From Pigmentibacter sp. JX0631 (GTDB lineage Bacteria; Bdellovibrionota_B; Oligoflexia; Silvanigrellales; Silvanigrellaceae), in assembly GCF_029873255.1 (NCBI RefSeq), contig NZ_CP123622.1, forward strand, positions 2,455,001-2,519,000: a DNA stretch of 64,000 nt, written 5' to 3'. A model generated the notes under the pieces. That model was not told the origin of the DNA. It saw only the letters and a list, made by a program, of their open reading frames with translations, and did not search any database. The translations under genes were made by a program, and so were the position numbers. This document shows, one piece after another, positions 7,728-16,603 of this stretch. Each line of letters starts with the position of its first letter. Position 1 is the stretch's first letter.

Positions 7728-9419
7728 CTAGGAAACTTTTTCCAGGTGTTCTTCTGCATCTGCTTGTGGTTGGTTGCGTTCAGAAAAATATTTTATAATT
7801 TCATTTGTATAACCAGACACTTCGGTGGCACAAAATTTACAGGCAACAAAGGTAACATCATCCTCAAACCTATTTCCCTGAGTAAAATCTATCAAATCTA
7901 ATTGGATTGTATTAACAATATCATTTGTATTTAATGTATCTATGCCTTTTAATTTTTTCATAAGTCTGCGTTCAGAATATTCTCGTTTATTAGAGTTTTT
8001 TGCTTCTGTTAAACCGTCAGAGTATAAAAAAATAATATTATTTACCTTAAAATCAATAGTATGAACTTTAAAGGGCTGTTGTTTATTTGTTTTATCAGGG
8101 CTTATATAACCTAAACGTTTTCCATTTCCTAATAAAGTTGAAGGAGAAGAAGTATTAGAATCTTTATTGATTAAAAATGGAAAATTTTGAGCTGCATTTG
8201 CATAAAGTAATTTTTGTTTGAGCGGATCGATGATAGCACTAAACATAGTCATCATTCGTTCCTCTCCACCTATACTTCTTACTATAACGTCAAGTTCTTC
8301 AAGAATGGTTGATGGTTCATCCATATCTCTAGAATAAAGAGAGTCGCAGTAACCTTTCACAGCGGCAGTTAACATAGCACTAGGAGTACCATGCCCTGTT
8401 ACATCGCCGAGCATAATTAAAATTCTTTTGTTGCTTAAAGGATAAAAATGCCACCAATCGCCGCCACACTCAGAAGCTGATTGGAAAAATGCAGATATTT
8501 CAAAGTAACTGACTCTTAAATTATTTGCTTTTGGAATGAAGGATTTTTGCACTATTTTAGTAGTTTCTAATTCATTAGCCATTCTTTGTTGTTCTTTTTC
8601 ATCCTTAATGAGTTGGATAATTTGTTTTACCATGTAATTAAAATTTACTTTCAAACTTTCAATTTCATCTTTTCCAAAAAATCTATTTTTAAATTCGGTT
8701 TCATAAAGTCTATTATTTGCAATTTCCAAACTTGCTCGTTCAAGTTCTTTTATAGGACTGATGATCAAATGATTCACTACTAAAAAGCTAGTTATGACTA
8801 AAACAATTCCTAAAATAGAGAATAATATTGAATATTTTATTAATAATTCTTTTGATGCTAAGGAAATATGTTTTGTAGAATAAGTCATTACTAAATAACC
8901 AACTTTTAAGTTAGCATATTTTTCTTTTTTGGAATTTTTAAAAAATAAAGGGTACGCTAAAATAAACTTTTCATTCTTTCTGTCTTCTATTTGCAACAAA
9001 ATACTATTTTTATTGTTGTATTCTATTTTAAATAACTTTTCTTTTTCTTCCTTTGAAATGAGATCTTCAATTACTACGTTAAGAGGTTCTTTTTTTGTGC
9101 CTCTAACTAAATATGAGATAGAGTAACCTTGTTCAGAAAATAAGGAAGCAGAAATAACGTTTGAGTTTTTCATTAATTGGTTTAAGGTTGAGTTTATAGT
9201 TTTAAAATCTATTTCCCAAAGAGCATTTTCTAATACAGGTATGGCAGAGGTAAATGAAGAAAAATTATTTTTCTTTTCGTAAGATTCCATTTCCTCTCTA
9301 TTTTCTGAAATTTCATAATATGCAAAAGAACCTGTCACTACTAGAATTATAAAAATCAATGCTGTCGCAATTTTAGCTGTAAGCGGATATTTAATTTTAG
9401 CTGTTGCTAATTGCGACAT
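7728..9419 (-). CDS. Membrane sensor with HAMP and SpoIIE-type PP2C phosphatase domain
   Basis: 563 residues. TM1 is at about 16-35, a periplasmic sensor region at about 36-192, TM2 at about 196-216 and HAMP at about 217-275. The cytoplasmic PP2C/SpoIIE domain runs from about 305 to 540: S-A-S-E-C-G-G-D-W-W-H-F, M-L-G-D-V-T-G-H-G-T-P-S-A, L-Y-S-D-G-L-T-E-A and F-E-D-D-V-T-F. The metal-binding aspartates of the family are all present. Such proteins dephosphorylate a Ser-phosphorylated anti-sigma antagonist in partner-switching systems. No STAS or anti-sigma gene is adjacent, so the partner lies elsewhere. It is on the same strand as the mtn genes, 65 bases downstream of mtnB, but probably a separate function. 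Confidence 0.92.
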   Translation of the reverse strand: MSQLATAKIKYPLTAKIATALIFIILVVTGSFAYYEISENREEMESYEKKNNFSSFTSAIPVLENALWEIDFKTINSTLNQLMKNSNVISASLFSEQGYSISYLVRGTKKEPLNVVIEDLISKEEKEKLFKIEYNNKNSILLQIEDRKNEKFILAYPLFFKNSKKEKYANLKVGYLVMTYSTKHISLASKELLIKYSILFSILGIVLVITSFLVVNHLIISPIKELERASLEIANNRLYETEFKNRFFGKDEIESLKVNFNYMVKQIIQLIKDEKEQQRMANELETTKIVQKSFIPKANNLRVSYFEISAFFQSASECGGDWWHFYPLSNKRILIMLGDVTGHGTPSAMLTAAVKGYCDSLYSRDMDEPSTILEELDVIVRSIGGEERMMTMFSAIIDPLKQKLLYANAAQNFPFLINKDSNTSSPSTLLGNGKRLGYISPDKTNKQQPFKVHTIDFKVNNIIFLYSDGLTEAKNSNKREYSERRLMKKLKGIDTLNTNDIVNTIQLDLIDFTQGNRFEDDVTFVACKFCATEVSGYTNEIIKYFSERNQPQADAEEHLEKVS

Positions 9420-9484
9420 AGAATCCTTTTAAAAAATTTCATTTCTAATAAAAAATTCTATGCGGTTTTCGGATGTCTAGTAAT

Positions 9485-10174
9485 CTACTTTAGGTAGGCA
9501 GATAAATGCAAAAGTGCTTCTAGGCGCAATTCTGCTTGGCGTACAGAATTTCCAAAACAATATATTCCATGGTTTTCAAGTAAAAAGGCGCAAATAGGAA
9601 TTTTTTTCTGCTGACTAAAAAATTGCTCTTCGATAAGCTGGGAAACTTTTTCCATATCCTGATTATTTTTGATTACGGGTAAATAATAATCAGTGTTGTG
9701 ATCTTTATAACCTAATGCTTTTAATAACTCGTGCCCTGGAAAGATATAAAAACCAAATTTTTCGCAATTTTTACTTTCATCTAAGTTAACACAGTTTTTT
9801 TGTAACTGAATGTATTCAAATTCTAAAGCGTGGCAATGAATTACCGCGTTAACATAATCTAAATTTTTATAAACTAAAGCGTGTAGTAATGTTTCATCAC
9901 TGGGTTTAGGTGCAAGGGGATGAATGGCGTTACCTGTTAACTGAGTTCTAATAAATTGTGAAGAATTTAAATTTCTTTTGTGAATTCCTGACTTAGTAAT
10001 TAAAAAATGATCTACATTTTTTGTGCGAATGCTGAAATTACTGCTTGTTGCGGGAATTGCATGACGTTTGTCTAAACGTTTTGCTACCTCACACATTTTA
10101 TTAAGTTCGATGTGTTCTAACGACGACAATGGGTAGAATGATGCATCTTTTATAATTTTCCTATATTGTCTCAT
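9485..10174 (-). CDS. mtnB: Class II aldolase family: methylthioribulose-1-phosphate dehydratase
   Basis: 229 residues of the class II aldolase/adducin fold. Metal-binding histidines appear in V-I-H-C-H-A and E-N-H-G-I-Y. The N-terminal S-N-F-S-I-R and the T-K-S-G-I-H-K motif bind the phosphate. MtnB dehydrates 5-methylthioribulose-1-phosphate in methionine salvage. That specific function is assigned because the gene overlaps by 4 bases the RuBisCO-like gene and follows mtnP and mtnA in one operon. Sequence alone would only say aldolase/dehydratase. Confidence 0.88.
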   Translation of the reverse strand: MRQYRKIIKDASFYPLSSLEHIELNKMCEVAKRLDKRHAIPATSSNFSIRTKNVDHFLITKSGIHKRNLNSSQFIRTQLTGNAIHPLAPKPSDETLLHALVYKNLDYVNAVIHCHALEFEYIQLQKNCVNLDESKNCEKFGFYIFPGHELLKALGYKDHNTDYYLPVIKNNQDMEKVSQLIEEQFFSQQKKIPICAFLLENHGIYCFGNSVRQAELRLEALLHLSAYLK

Positions 10175-11328
10175 TGCTTATCTAACTCTTCTCTAAATAG
10201 CTTTATCGTGGAAGTAATTCCTTTGTGATTAGCGAATATACCTGTTCCTGCATTTAAAACAAAATCTTTCCCAAAATCTTTTTTTGCTTCAGGTGCATGC
10301 TCAGGTTTTATTCCAGCACTAGGTACAGGAATAGTAGGATTGATTTCCCAATTTTCATTTTTAGCTTGGCAAGAATTGGCAATGTCCACTGCTAAAGGTT
10401 TATCAAGACCCAGTTTGCCATAGGGACTCGGAAATAAACTTAAATCGGCTCCAGCTGCACGGATAAATTGAGCTAAAGTAACACGAGGATGAATTGTGCT
10501 TGTTGATTCTCGAATACCAAAAGCACCAATTAAAGCTGGATGAGATAAAATGGGGAGATGAGTTAAATTTCTGAGTTGTTGCAAAAATTCAATACCACTT
10601 GTCCAAGTATTTATTAATAGAGCTTGTGCTCCTGCATTTTGCAGTTGTTCGATTTGTTCTCTGAAATTTAACGCACAAAATTGAAAATGCACAGCATACA
10701 AGGTTTTCAGCCCATTTTTTTCTGCGGTGTTAGCAACTTGTTCAACTCTTTTTAAAGTACTAGAAAAAGCTTCGTCATGTCTAATTTCATCATCTTTTAA
10801 AATATGCAACCCTGCCTGAGCAGCTTCCTGATAAAAGGAACAAATTTGTTCATCTGCCATAGCAACATTAGGTTTTAAAATTCCCATCAAAAGGGGATGC
10901 GACAAATCTGCCCCAACTTTTTCTTTTAATAAATTCGCATTCCACTTCGGACCTTGCAAAATATTTTTAGCAAAACAATCTTTAGAAAACCATACTGAAT
11001 TTAATTGAATATTTTCATAAAAACTCATTTTACCGTATAGTATAGTTAATAGCCAAGATAATTTCCCTTGCCAAATATTATGCGGGAAAGCTAAAGTAAC
11101 AACGTGGGAGCTTTCAGTTCTTTCATAACTCACAATTTTAGCAACTTTTTCAATCAACACACTTTTTTTTACAAACTGTTCTTCCCACGCGCCTAAAGTT
11201 TGGCCAATAGCAATTTCTTCAATGATGGAAGTTGGATATTGTGCTGCATTGATGACAAATTTAGCAAAAGCATGTGGTTCATTCCCTAATGGAGAAAGAA
11301 GTTCTTTGCGTTGAATATTTAAATCCAT
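10171..11328 (-). CDS. mtnW: RuBisCO-like protein, probable 2,3-diketo-5-methylthiopentyl-1-phosphate enolase
   Basis: 385 residues of RuBisCO form IV type. The large-subunit signature survives in G-I-L-K-P-N (loop with the first Lys) and L-K-D-D-E (the carbamylated Lys and two metal ligands). L-S-H-P-A-L and the phosphate loop near N-A-G-T-G-I-F are also present. The operon with mtnA, mtnP and mtnB points to the MtnW enolase step rather than carbon fixation. The enolase role is inference from context. An alternative is an isomerase of the kind described for a Rhodospirillum RuBisCO-like protein, but the presence of mtnB argues for the enolase. It is the fourth gene of the minus-strand operon, 18 bases after mtnA. 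Confidence 0.85.
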   Translation of the reverse strand: MDLNIQRKELLSPLGNEPHAFAKFVINAAQYPTSIIEEIAIGQTLGAWEEQFVKKSVLIEKVAKIVSYERTESSHVVTLAFPHNIWQGKLSWLLTILYGKMSFYENIQLNSVWFSKDCFAKNILQGPKWNANLLKEKVGADLSHPLLMGILKPNVAMADEQICSFYQEAAQAGLHILKDDEIRHDEAFSSTLKRVEQVANTAEKNGLKTLYAVHFQFCALNFREQIEQLQNAGAQALLINTWTSGIEFLQQLRNLTHLPILSHPALIGAFGIRESTSTIHPRVTLAQFIRAAGADLSLFPSPYGKLGLDKPLAVDIANSCQAKNENWEINPTIPVPSAGIKPEHAPEAKKDFGKDFVLNAGTGIFANHKGITSTIKLFREELDKQ

Positions 11329-11346
11329 CTTGTTACCTTTTCAAGC

Positions 11347-12429
11347 TTAAATTTTTGCATTTAAAAAATTAGAAATTTGAAATTCTTGCCCAGTTTTATG
11401 AATAACACCAAATTCAGTAATAATTCCTGTAATTAAATTTGCAGGAGTGATATCAAATGAAGGATTCCAAACTGAAATTCCGGGTGCTGAAATTTGTTTT
11501 CCATGCAGATGAGTCAATTCATGCGCTGGTCGTTCTTCGATTAATATTTCTTTTCCTGTTAATTTAGAACAATCTATAGATGTGCTTGGTGCTGCTACAT
11601 AAAATGGTATTTTATGGTAATGAGCTGCGATTGCTAGCTGATATGTACCCACTTTATTAGCTGTATCTCCATTTGCAACAACTCTATCCGCTCCAACAAT
11701 AACTGCATCAACTCCTTTTTCATGCATTAAAAATGCTGCCATTGAGTCAGTAATTAAAGTAGCAGGAATTTTTTCATATACCAATTCAAAAGCTGTTAAA
11801 CGTGCTCCCTGATTATAAGGTCTAGTTTCTGTAGCATAAGCATGAGCCAATTTATTTTTTGCAAATAAACTTCTGATGACCCCAAGGGCTGTGCCGTATC
11901 CAGCCGTTGCTAAAGATCCTGTGTTACAATGAGTTAAAATTTTTACTGAATTTAAATGCGAAAAACAATCTGCTCCAAAGTTTCCAATAGCTTTATTATC
12001 TGCAATATCTTTTGCAAGTAATCCGCTCGCTTGTGCAATAAAAAATTGGGCAAGTTGATCTGAATTTAAAAGGTCAGAATATTTAACATCTGTTTGTTTA
12101 TTTATCAAAGCTTTCATTTGCTCTGCCATTTTAAATAAATTAACAGCAGTAGGACGACTTGTGCACAAGTAATCTAATTTATCAAAAATAAATTGTTTTA
12201 AATTTTGGAGGGACATTTGTTGTTTTAATTGACCAACTTCACATGCTAAACAAAGTGCTGCTGTAATAGCAATTGCCGGTGCTCCACGAACCTTCATTTG
12301 TTGGATAGCATTCCAACCTTTTGTAGAATCGCTGCAATCTTCATAGACAAATTGATCTGGTAACAGTAATTGATTTAATATTTCTAATTTCCCATTTGCA
12401 TACTTTATTGCTTCTAATGAATTTGGCAT
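11347..12429 (-). CDS. mtnA: S-methyl-5-thioribose-1-phosphate isomerase
   Basis: 360 residues, close to the family length. Clear eIF2B-like/MtnA motifs: V-R-G-A-P-A-I near the N-terminus, H-C-N-T-G-S-L-A-T-A-G-Y-G-T-A (catalytic Cys), E-T-R-P-Y-N-Q-G-A-R and V-G-A-D-R-V-V-A-N-G-D-T-A-N-K (catalytic Asp). It converts methylthioribose-1-phosphate to methylthioribulose-1-phosphate, the step after MtnP and before MtnB. It follows mtnP by 24 bases and precedes the RuBisCO-like gene by 18. Confidence 0.95.
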   Translation of the reverse strand: MPNSLEAIKYANGKLEILNQLLLPDQFVYEDCSDSTKGWNAIQQMKVRGAPAIAITAALCLACEVGQLKQQMSLQNLKQFIFDKLDYLCTSRPTAVNLFKMAEQMKALINKQTDVKYSDLLNSDQLAQFFIAQASGLLAKDIADNKAIGNFGADCFSHLNSVKILTHCNTGSLATAGYGTALGVIRSLFAKNKLAHAYATETRPYNQGARLTAFELVYEKIPATLITDSMAAFLMHEKGVDAVIVGADRVVANGDTANKVGTYQLAIAAHYHKIPFYVAAPSTSIDCSKLTGKEILIEERPAHELTHLHGKQISAPGISVWNPSFDITPANLITGIITEFGVIHKTGQEFQISNFLNAKI

Positions 12430-12456
12430 TTGTTACCTTTCTGCTTTTAGAGTCTT

Positions 12457-13332
12457 TTATTTCCAATATTTTCCATACAGTAACTCTAACTTTTTCTTTG
12501 TTTCTTCAGGAATTAACTTAATATTTGTCATGATAGAATTTTGAGCAGCAGAAAAGATTGGATTTTCTGTTTGTTTTGGGAAGGATCTATGAATTTCCAA
12601 AGCAATTTTTTTCGAAGTTTGAACGTTTTTATTTAAGACAGCAATTACGGCCTCTACAGTAACAGGCTCCTCTTCTTCTTTCCAACAATCGTAATCAGTA
12701 ACAAATGCTAAAGTAGCATAAGGAATTTCTGCTTCTCTGGCCAATATAGCTTCAGGCATAGCTGTCATTCCAATAATTACAGCTTCCTTAGAACGGAAAT
12801 AATGGCTTTCTGCGCGAGTGCTAAAACGCGGACCTTCAATACAGACCAAAGCCCCCCCAAAATGGGTAGGAATTTTTTCAGTTAAACAAGCTGCATGAAT
12901 GTATTTTTGCAATTCAGGACAGTAAGGTTCGGCAAAGCTAACGTGTCCAACAACACCGGTTCCAAAAAATGTGCGTTGGCGAAGGCCTGTCGTCTGATCT
13001 AAAATTTGGGTAGGGATCACTGCGGTTCCTGGGGCCGTTTTTTCTTGCAGCCCACCCACTGCACTAACGCTAATGATATGCGTTACTCCTAATTTTTTTA
13101 AAGCATAAATATTAGCGCGGTAATTTACTTCAGACGGAAGAAAACGATGTCCTCTTCCGTGTCTAGGTAAAAATGCAATTGGGCGTCCATCAATTTCACC
13201 CGTAATAATTTTATCAGATGGTTTTCCAAAGGGAGTCTCAATCTCTTTTTCTTGAACATTTTGTATTCCAGGTAAATCATATAAGCCGCTTCCCCCAATA
13301 AATGCCAAAAATGTGTTTTTTGTTTCAGTCAT
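12457..13332 (-). CDS. mtnP: S-methyl-5'-thioadenosine phosphorylase
   Basis: 291 residues. The phosphate-binding I-G-G-S-G-L-Y near the start, the F-L-P-R-H-G-R-G-H loop, S-A-V-G-G-L, E-G-P-R-F-S-T-R-A-E, G-M-T-A-M-P-E and T-D-Y-D-C-W are the diagnostic motifs of the PNP/MTAP family of trimeric phosphorylases. It cleaves MTA (from polyamine and related metabolism) to adenine and methylthioribose-1-phosphate, feeding MtnA downstream. The start has GGAG within 10 bases. Confidence 0.95.
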   Translation of the reverse strand: MTETKNTFLAFIGGSGLYDLPGIQNVQEKEIETPFGKPSDKIITGEIDGRPIAFLPRHGRGHRFLPSEVNYRANIYALKKLGVTHIISVSAVGGLQEKTAPGTAVIPTQILDQTTGLRQRTFFGTGVVGHVSFAEPYCPELQKYIHAACLTEKIPTHFGGALVCIEGPRFSTRAESHYFRSKEAVIIGMTAMPEAILAREAEIPYATLAFVTDYDCWKEEEEPVTVEAVIAVLNKNVQTSKKIALEIHRSFPKQTENPIFSAAQNSIMTNIKLIPEETKKKLELLYGKYWK

Positions 13333-13340
13333 GAGAACTC

Positions 13341-14357
13341 CTAATTAAAAATATGGGTTGAAAGAACTTCTGCAAAGGCGAGATCCATTTCAGTAACACC
13401 CCATTTGGGTTGATGCGTACAAATCTCTACAGCCAATTCAGTAAAATTATCAAGTCTAAAATTTGTATGGTGATCAGAAGTTTCTTGCAAGTCACATAAA
13501 TATTCAAGTGCATTTAAGGCTTGATGATAATTAGAAAATTTAAAATTCGTAAGAATATAGGGGCCACTTGTATTTGATTTTAAATGCCAAGTAATATTTT
13601 TATAAAAAGTATTTTGAAGTTTATTATTTAATTGGGCTACCGCTTCTGGTAGATTAGAAATTAAAGCGCGTGAAGATTTTTTAATTTTTTGAATTTCTTC
13701 TTTATCTTTAATACAATCTTCAATATGATTTTTAAAAAAATTGTTATCTAAAATTATCTTTTTAATATTTTCATCGCTTCTCAAAGCGTTAAAATAATGG
13801 AATGATTTCGTTTCTTTTCCAGGTAAAAATATTTCATTGCGGAACAGTTGAGTTAAATAAAAGTAACAAAAAAATGGTGCAAAGCTTATATCTACAGCAT
13901 TTAATTGATTTCCACCGAAAAAAACTGAATTTTTTGGTAACAATTTTTCTAGATTTTCATATGCTAAATGAAGTTTTTCTAAAGCTTGGGTAAATTTAAC
14001 TTTACTTTGGCAGGAAAAAAAACAAGCCATTAAGTATCCTGTTACTTCATTATTTAGTCTTTCAATCAAATATTTATTTAATGCTTTTTCTGTTGAGTCT
14101 TTTCCAAATAAAAGAGTTTTAGCTGCAAATGTTTCGTCTAAATATTCCATAATCACTAGACTTTCAGCCAATCCTTGTGTTGAAGAAATTTCAACTGTGG
14201 GGACTGTTTTATTAGGATTTAACTGCACAAATTTTTCTGGTGGATTTTTCAAATCAATTTCAAGGAAAGAAACTTCACTCAAAGAAATATTTTTTATTTG
14301 TGTTGTTAATTTAACTCGAAAACAGAAGGGGCAAAAGGGAATGGTATAAATATTCAT
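13341..14357 (-). CDS. Fusion of glutathione S-transferase-like domain and pterin-4a-carbinolamine dehydratase-like domain
   Basis: 338 residues from the ATG at 14357, which has TTGGAGA at the right distance; an in-frame TTG 24 bases upstream is less likely. Residues about 1-80 form a thioredoxin-like GST N-domain (Y-T-I-P-F-C-P-F-C, a C-x-x-C site, then N-P-N-K-T-V-P-T-V-E and E-S-L-V-I-M-E-Y-L-D). Residues about 85-200 are the helical GST C-domain. Residues about 225-338 match the PCD/DCoH fold: T-S-D-H-H-T-N-F in place of the usual H-H-P segment, and E-I-C-T-H-Q-P-K-W-G-V-T-E-M-D-L-A-F-A. It is the first gene of the mtn operon, 8 bases before mtnP. The reason for the fusion is unknown. Confidence 0.8.
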   Translation of the reverse strand: MNIYTIPFCPFCFRVKLTTQIKNISLSEVSFLEIDLKNPPEKFVQLNPNKTVPTVEISSTQGLAESLVIMEYLDETFAAKTLLFGKDSTEKALNKYLIERLNNEVTGYLMACFFSCQSKVKFTQALEKLHLAYENLEKLLPKNSVFFGGNQLNAVDISFAPFFCYFYLTQLFRNEIFLPGKETKSFHYFNALRSDENIKKIILDNNFFKNHIEDCIKDKEEIQKIKKSSRALISNLPEAVAQLNNKLQNTFYKNITWHLKSNTSGPYILTNFKFSNYHQALNALEYLCDLQETSDHHTNFRLDNFTELAVEICTHQPKWGVTEMDLAFAEVLSTHIFN

Positions 14358-14489
14358 TTCAATCTCCAAAATTATGAACAAGTAATGAAATTAATATGAC
14401 ATTTTCTGGAACAAGGATGGGAAAAAAAATCCCCCACCGAAGCAATGTTAAATCCGATATGTACATAAATCATTTAATAGGACAATGCT

Positions 14490-15002
14490 ATGCTCATAAA
14501 AACAATTGATTACATTATAATGTATGTCGGGGTTTTTATTGCCGTGATTGTCCAAGCGATCTTCTTAATGCTACCTATTAATTTAAAAAACTGGGAAGAC
14601 GACTACCTCTATGTACTAACTTATATTGGTTTGCAGGGTGTTTCTGCTGGTATCCTATTTATACTTGTTCCCTTCTTTCTAGAAATCCGTTCTTTGCAAA
14701 CCAATACTCTGTGTTTTGTCATAATAGGTGTTTGTGTAATAGCAGCACTTAGAGCAATTAAGATCATTCCATTAGAGTTTACTTTTCCAGCGACAGCTCC
14801 TGTTATTCCTGCTCCAAAAATACTCTTTACTGATTTTCACAATCAACAGAGGTATTCAAACTTATCTGATTTTTCATTTGAAGAAGCCGATGGGGAGTTG
14901 CGTTACAATCAATTTAGGGAAAGATTGTTGAAAACTAGAGCAGAAGATAACGAAACCATTCTTGAAGAACTTATTGGGATGGAAAACAACATGCTAGATT
15001 AG
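14490..15002 (+). CDS. Small integral membrane protein, unknown function
   Basis: 170 residues. Three hydrophobic segments lie at about 7-28, 42-64 and 72-90. A hydrophilic, acidic C-terminal tail of about 75 residues follows (F-E-E-A-D-G-E-L, E-D-N-E-T-I-L-E-E-L). An AGGA ribosome site precedes the ATG. It stands alone between the divergent mtn operon and tuf. No family recognised. Confidence 0.75.
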   Translation: MLIKTIDYIIMYVGVFIAVIVQAIFLMLPINLKNWEDDYLYVLTYIGLQGVSAGILFILVPFFLEIRSLQTNTLCFVIIGVCVIAALRAIKIIPLEFTFPATAPVIPAPKILFTDFHNQQRYSNLSDFSFEEADGELRYNQFRERLLKTRAEDNETILEELIGMENNMLD

Positions 15003-15147
15003 TAAAAACATTGGATTGTCCCGCCATTTGAAATTGTCTTAAAATGCAGCTAACTTCTCTGGAAAAATTTAATTCTTTGACCTTAAAAGATGATTGCATT
15101 TTTTTTGGAATGTTTGTATCTATGCCCTTCACAGGAGCAAGAACTTC

Positions 15148-15177
15148 TTTACAAGTTATTCTTTCTGTGCTTATCCT
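15148..15177 (+). promoter_or_regulatory. Candidate tuf promoter
   Basis: TTTACA at 15148-15153 and TATCCT at 15172-15177 with 18 bases between. This would start transcription about 50 bases before the tuf GTG. A second candidate, TTGTCC (15016) with TTAAAA (15039) at 17 bases, would give a leader near 190 bases. Neither is strong enough to be certain. Confidence 0.35.
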
Positions 15178-15235
15178 ACACATGATTTTTTTTTGTTTGT
15201 TTTTATTTTTGTTGCCTACACTGGAGGATTATACC

Positions 15236-16423
15236 GTGGCAAAGGAAAAATTTGAGCGTTCCAAGCCTCATATGAACATCGGTACCATTGGTCACGTTGA
15301 CCACGGTAAGACCACTCTTACAGCTGCTATTTCTGCTGTTCTCGCTACAAGTCAAGGTAAAACTGCTACTAAATTTGATGAAATCGACAAAGCGCCAGAA
15401 GAAAAAGCTCGTGGTATTACCATTAACGCTTCCCACATTGAGTATGAAACTGCTAACCGCCACTATGCACACGTGGACTGTCCTGGTCACGCGGACTATG
15501 TAAAAAACATGATTACTGGTGCTGCGCAAATGGACGGTGCTATCCTTGTTTGTGCTGCGACTGATGGTCCAATGCCACAAACTCGTGAGCACATTTTGCT
15601 TGCTCGTCAGGTGAACGTTCCATACATCGTTGTATTTCTAAACAAATGCGACATCGCTGACCCTGAATTAACAGATCTAGTTGAAATGGAAATTCGTGAA
15701 CTTTTAACTAAGTACAGTTTCCCAGGTGACGACACTCCTGTAATTCGCGGTTCTGCTTTAGGCGCGCTTCAAAATCCAGGCGATGCTAATAATGCAAAAT
15801 GCATTTTAGATCTTATGGCTGCTGTTGACTCCTTTATTCAAGAGCCACCACGTCCAATCGACAAACCTTTCCTTATGCCAATTGAAGACGTGTTCTCAAT
15901 TTCTGGCCGTGGTACTGTTTGTACTGGTCGTATTGAACAAGGTATTTGCCGTGTTGGTGAAGAGCTTGAAATCGTTGGAATCAAACCAACATCTAAGACA
16001 ATTTGTACTGGTGTTGAAATGTTCCGTAAGGTTCTTGACCAAGGTCAAGCTGGTGACAACGTTGGTGTTCTTCTTCGTGGTACAAAACGTGAAGACGTTG
16101 AACGCGGACAAGTTCTTTCTAAGCCAGGTTCTATCAAACCTTTCAAAAAGTTTACTGCGCAAATCTACGTTCTTAATAAGGACGAAGGTGGACGCCATAA
16201 ACCTTTCTTCAAAGGCTACCGTCCTCAATTCTACTTCCGTACTACTGACGTGACTGGTGTTGTTGACTTGCCAGCTAACGTGGAAATGGTTGTTCCTGGT
16301 GATAACGTTGAAATCACTGTTGAACTCATTACTCCAGTAGCAATGGAACCAGGTCTACGCTTCGCTATCCGTGAAGGTGGTCGTACTGTTGGTTCTGGTG
16401 CAGTTGGTAAATGCATTGAGTAA
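15236..16423 (+). CDS. tuf: Translation elongation factor Tu
   Basis: I place the start at the GTG at 15236, because GGAGG at 15223-15227 precedes it and the encoded [16 protein letters not shown] is the canonical EF-Tu N-terminus. The 64 codons open upstream in frame are not homologous. 395 residues. G1 G-H-V-D-H-G-K-T, G2 R-G-I-T-I-N, G3 D-C-P-G-H, G4 N-K-C-D and G5 S-A-L are all present. EF-Tu brings aminoacyl-tRNA to the ribosome. Codon choice is far richer in C-ending codons than the surrounding AT-rich genes, as expected for very high expression. No tRNA, fusA or rpoB partner genes are adjacent, so this is an isolated tuf. Confidence 0.98.
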   Translation: MAKEKFERSKPHMNIGTIGHVDHGKTTLTAAISAVLATSQGKTATKFDEIDKAPEEKARGITINASHIEYETANRHYAHVDCPGHADYVKNMITGAAQMDGAILVCAATDGPMPQTREHILLARQVNVPYIVVFLNKCDIADPELTDLVEMEIRELLTKYSFPGDDTPVIRGSALGALQNPGDANNAKCILDLMAAVDSFIQEPPRPIDKPFLMPIEDVFSISGRGTVCTGRIEQGICRVGEELEIVGIKPTSKTICTGVEMFRKVLDQGQAGDNVGVLLRGTKREDVERGQVLSKPGSIKPFKKFTAQIYVLNKDEGGRHKPFFKGYRPQFYFRTTDVTGVVDLPANVEMVVPGDNVEITVELITPVAMEPGLRFAIREGGRTVGSGAVGKCIE

Positions 16424-16456
16424 TTTTTACTCTTCGCATTGTTAATGCAAAATAAG

Positions 16457-16486
16457 CTCTCTAGTTTTTCTAGGGAGTTTTTTTTT
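16457..16486 (+). terminator. Rho-independent terminator of tuf
   Basis: CTCTCTAG (16457-16464) pairs with CTAGGGAG (16470-16477) over a 5-base loop of T, followed by nine T. It lies 34 bases after the tuf stop. Confidence 0.9.
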
Positions 16487-16603
16487 GCTTAAATTTTGAT
16501 TGCGATTTTTCAATTTCAACTTTTATTTAAAAAATTAGCATCAATCTCTTTTTTGTGTTAAAAAGCCCAAAGATATTCAATAATTCTATCGAGGTGGCAA
16601 TTT

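Noticed and set aside
10171-11328. True carbon-fixing RuBisCO
   Set aside because: The protein is short for a large subunit, surrounded by mtn genes, has no small subunit or phosphoribulokinase nearby, and parts of the catalytic loops differ.
15044-15235. N-terminal extension of EF-Tu in frame upstream of the GTG
   Set aside because: A strong ribosome site precedes the GTG at 15236 and homology to EF-Tu begins there; the upstream 64 codons look like leader DNA.
15203-15592. Reading frames antisense to and overlapping tuf (including 15288-15503 and 15825-16253 on the plus strand)
   Set aside because: They arise from the biased codon use of tuf and have no ribosome site or family resemblance.
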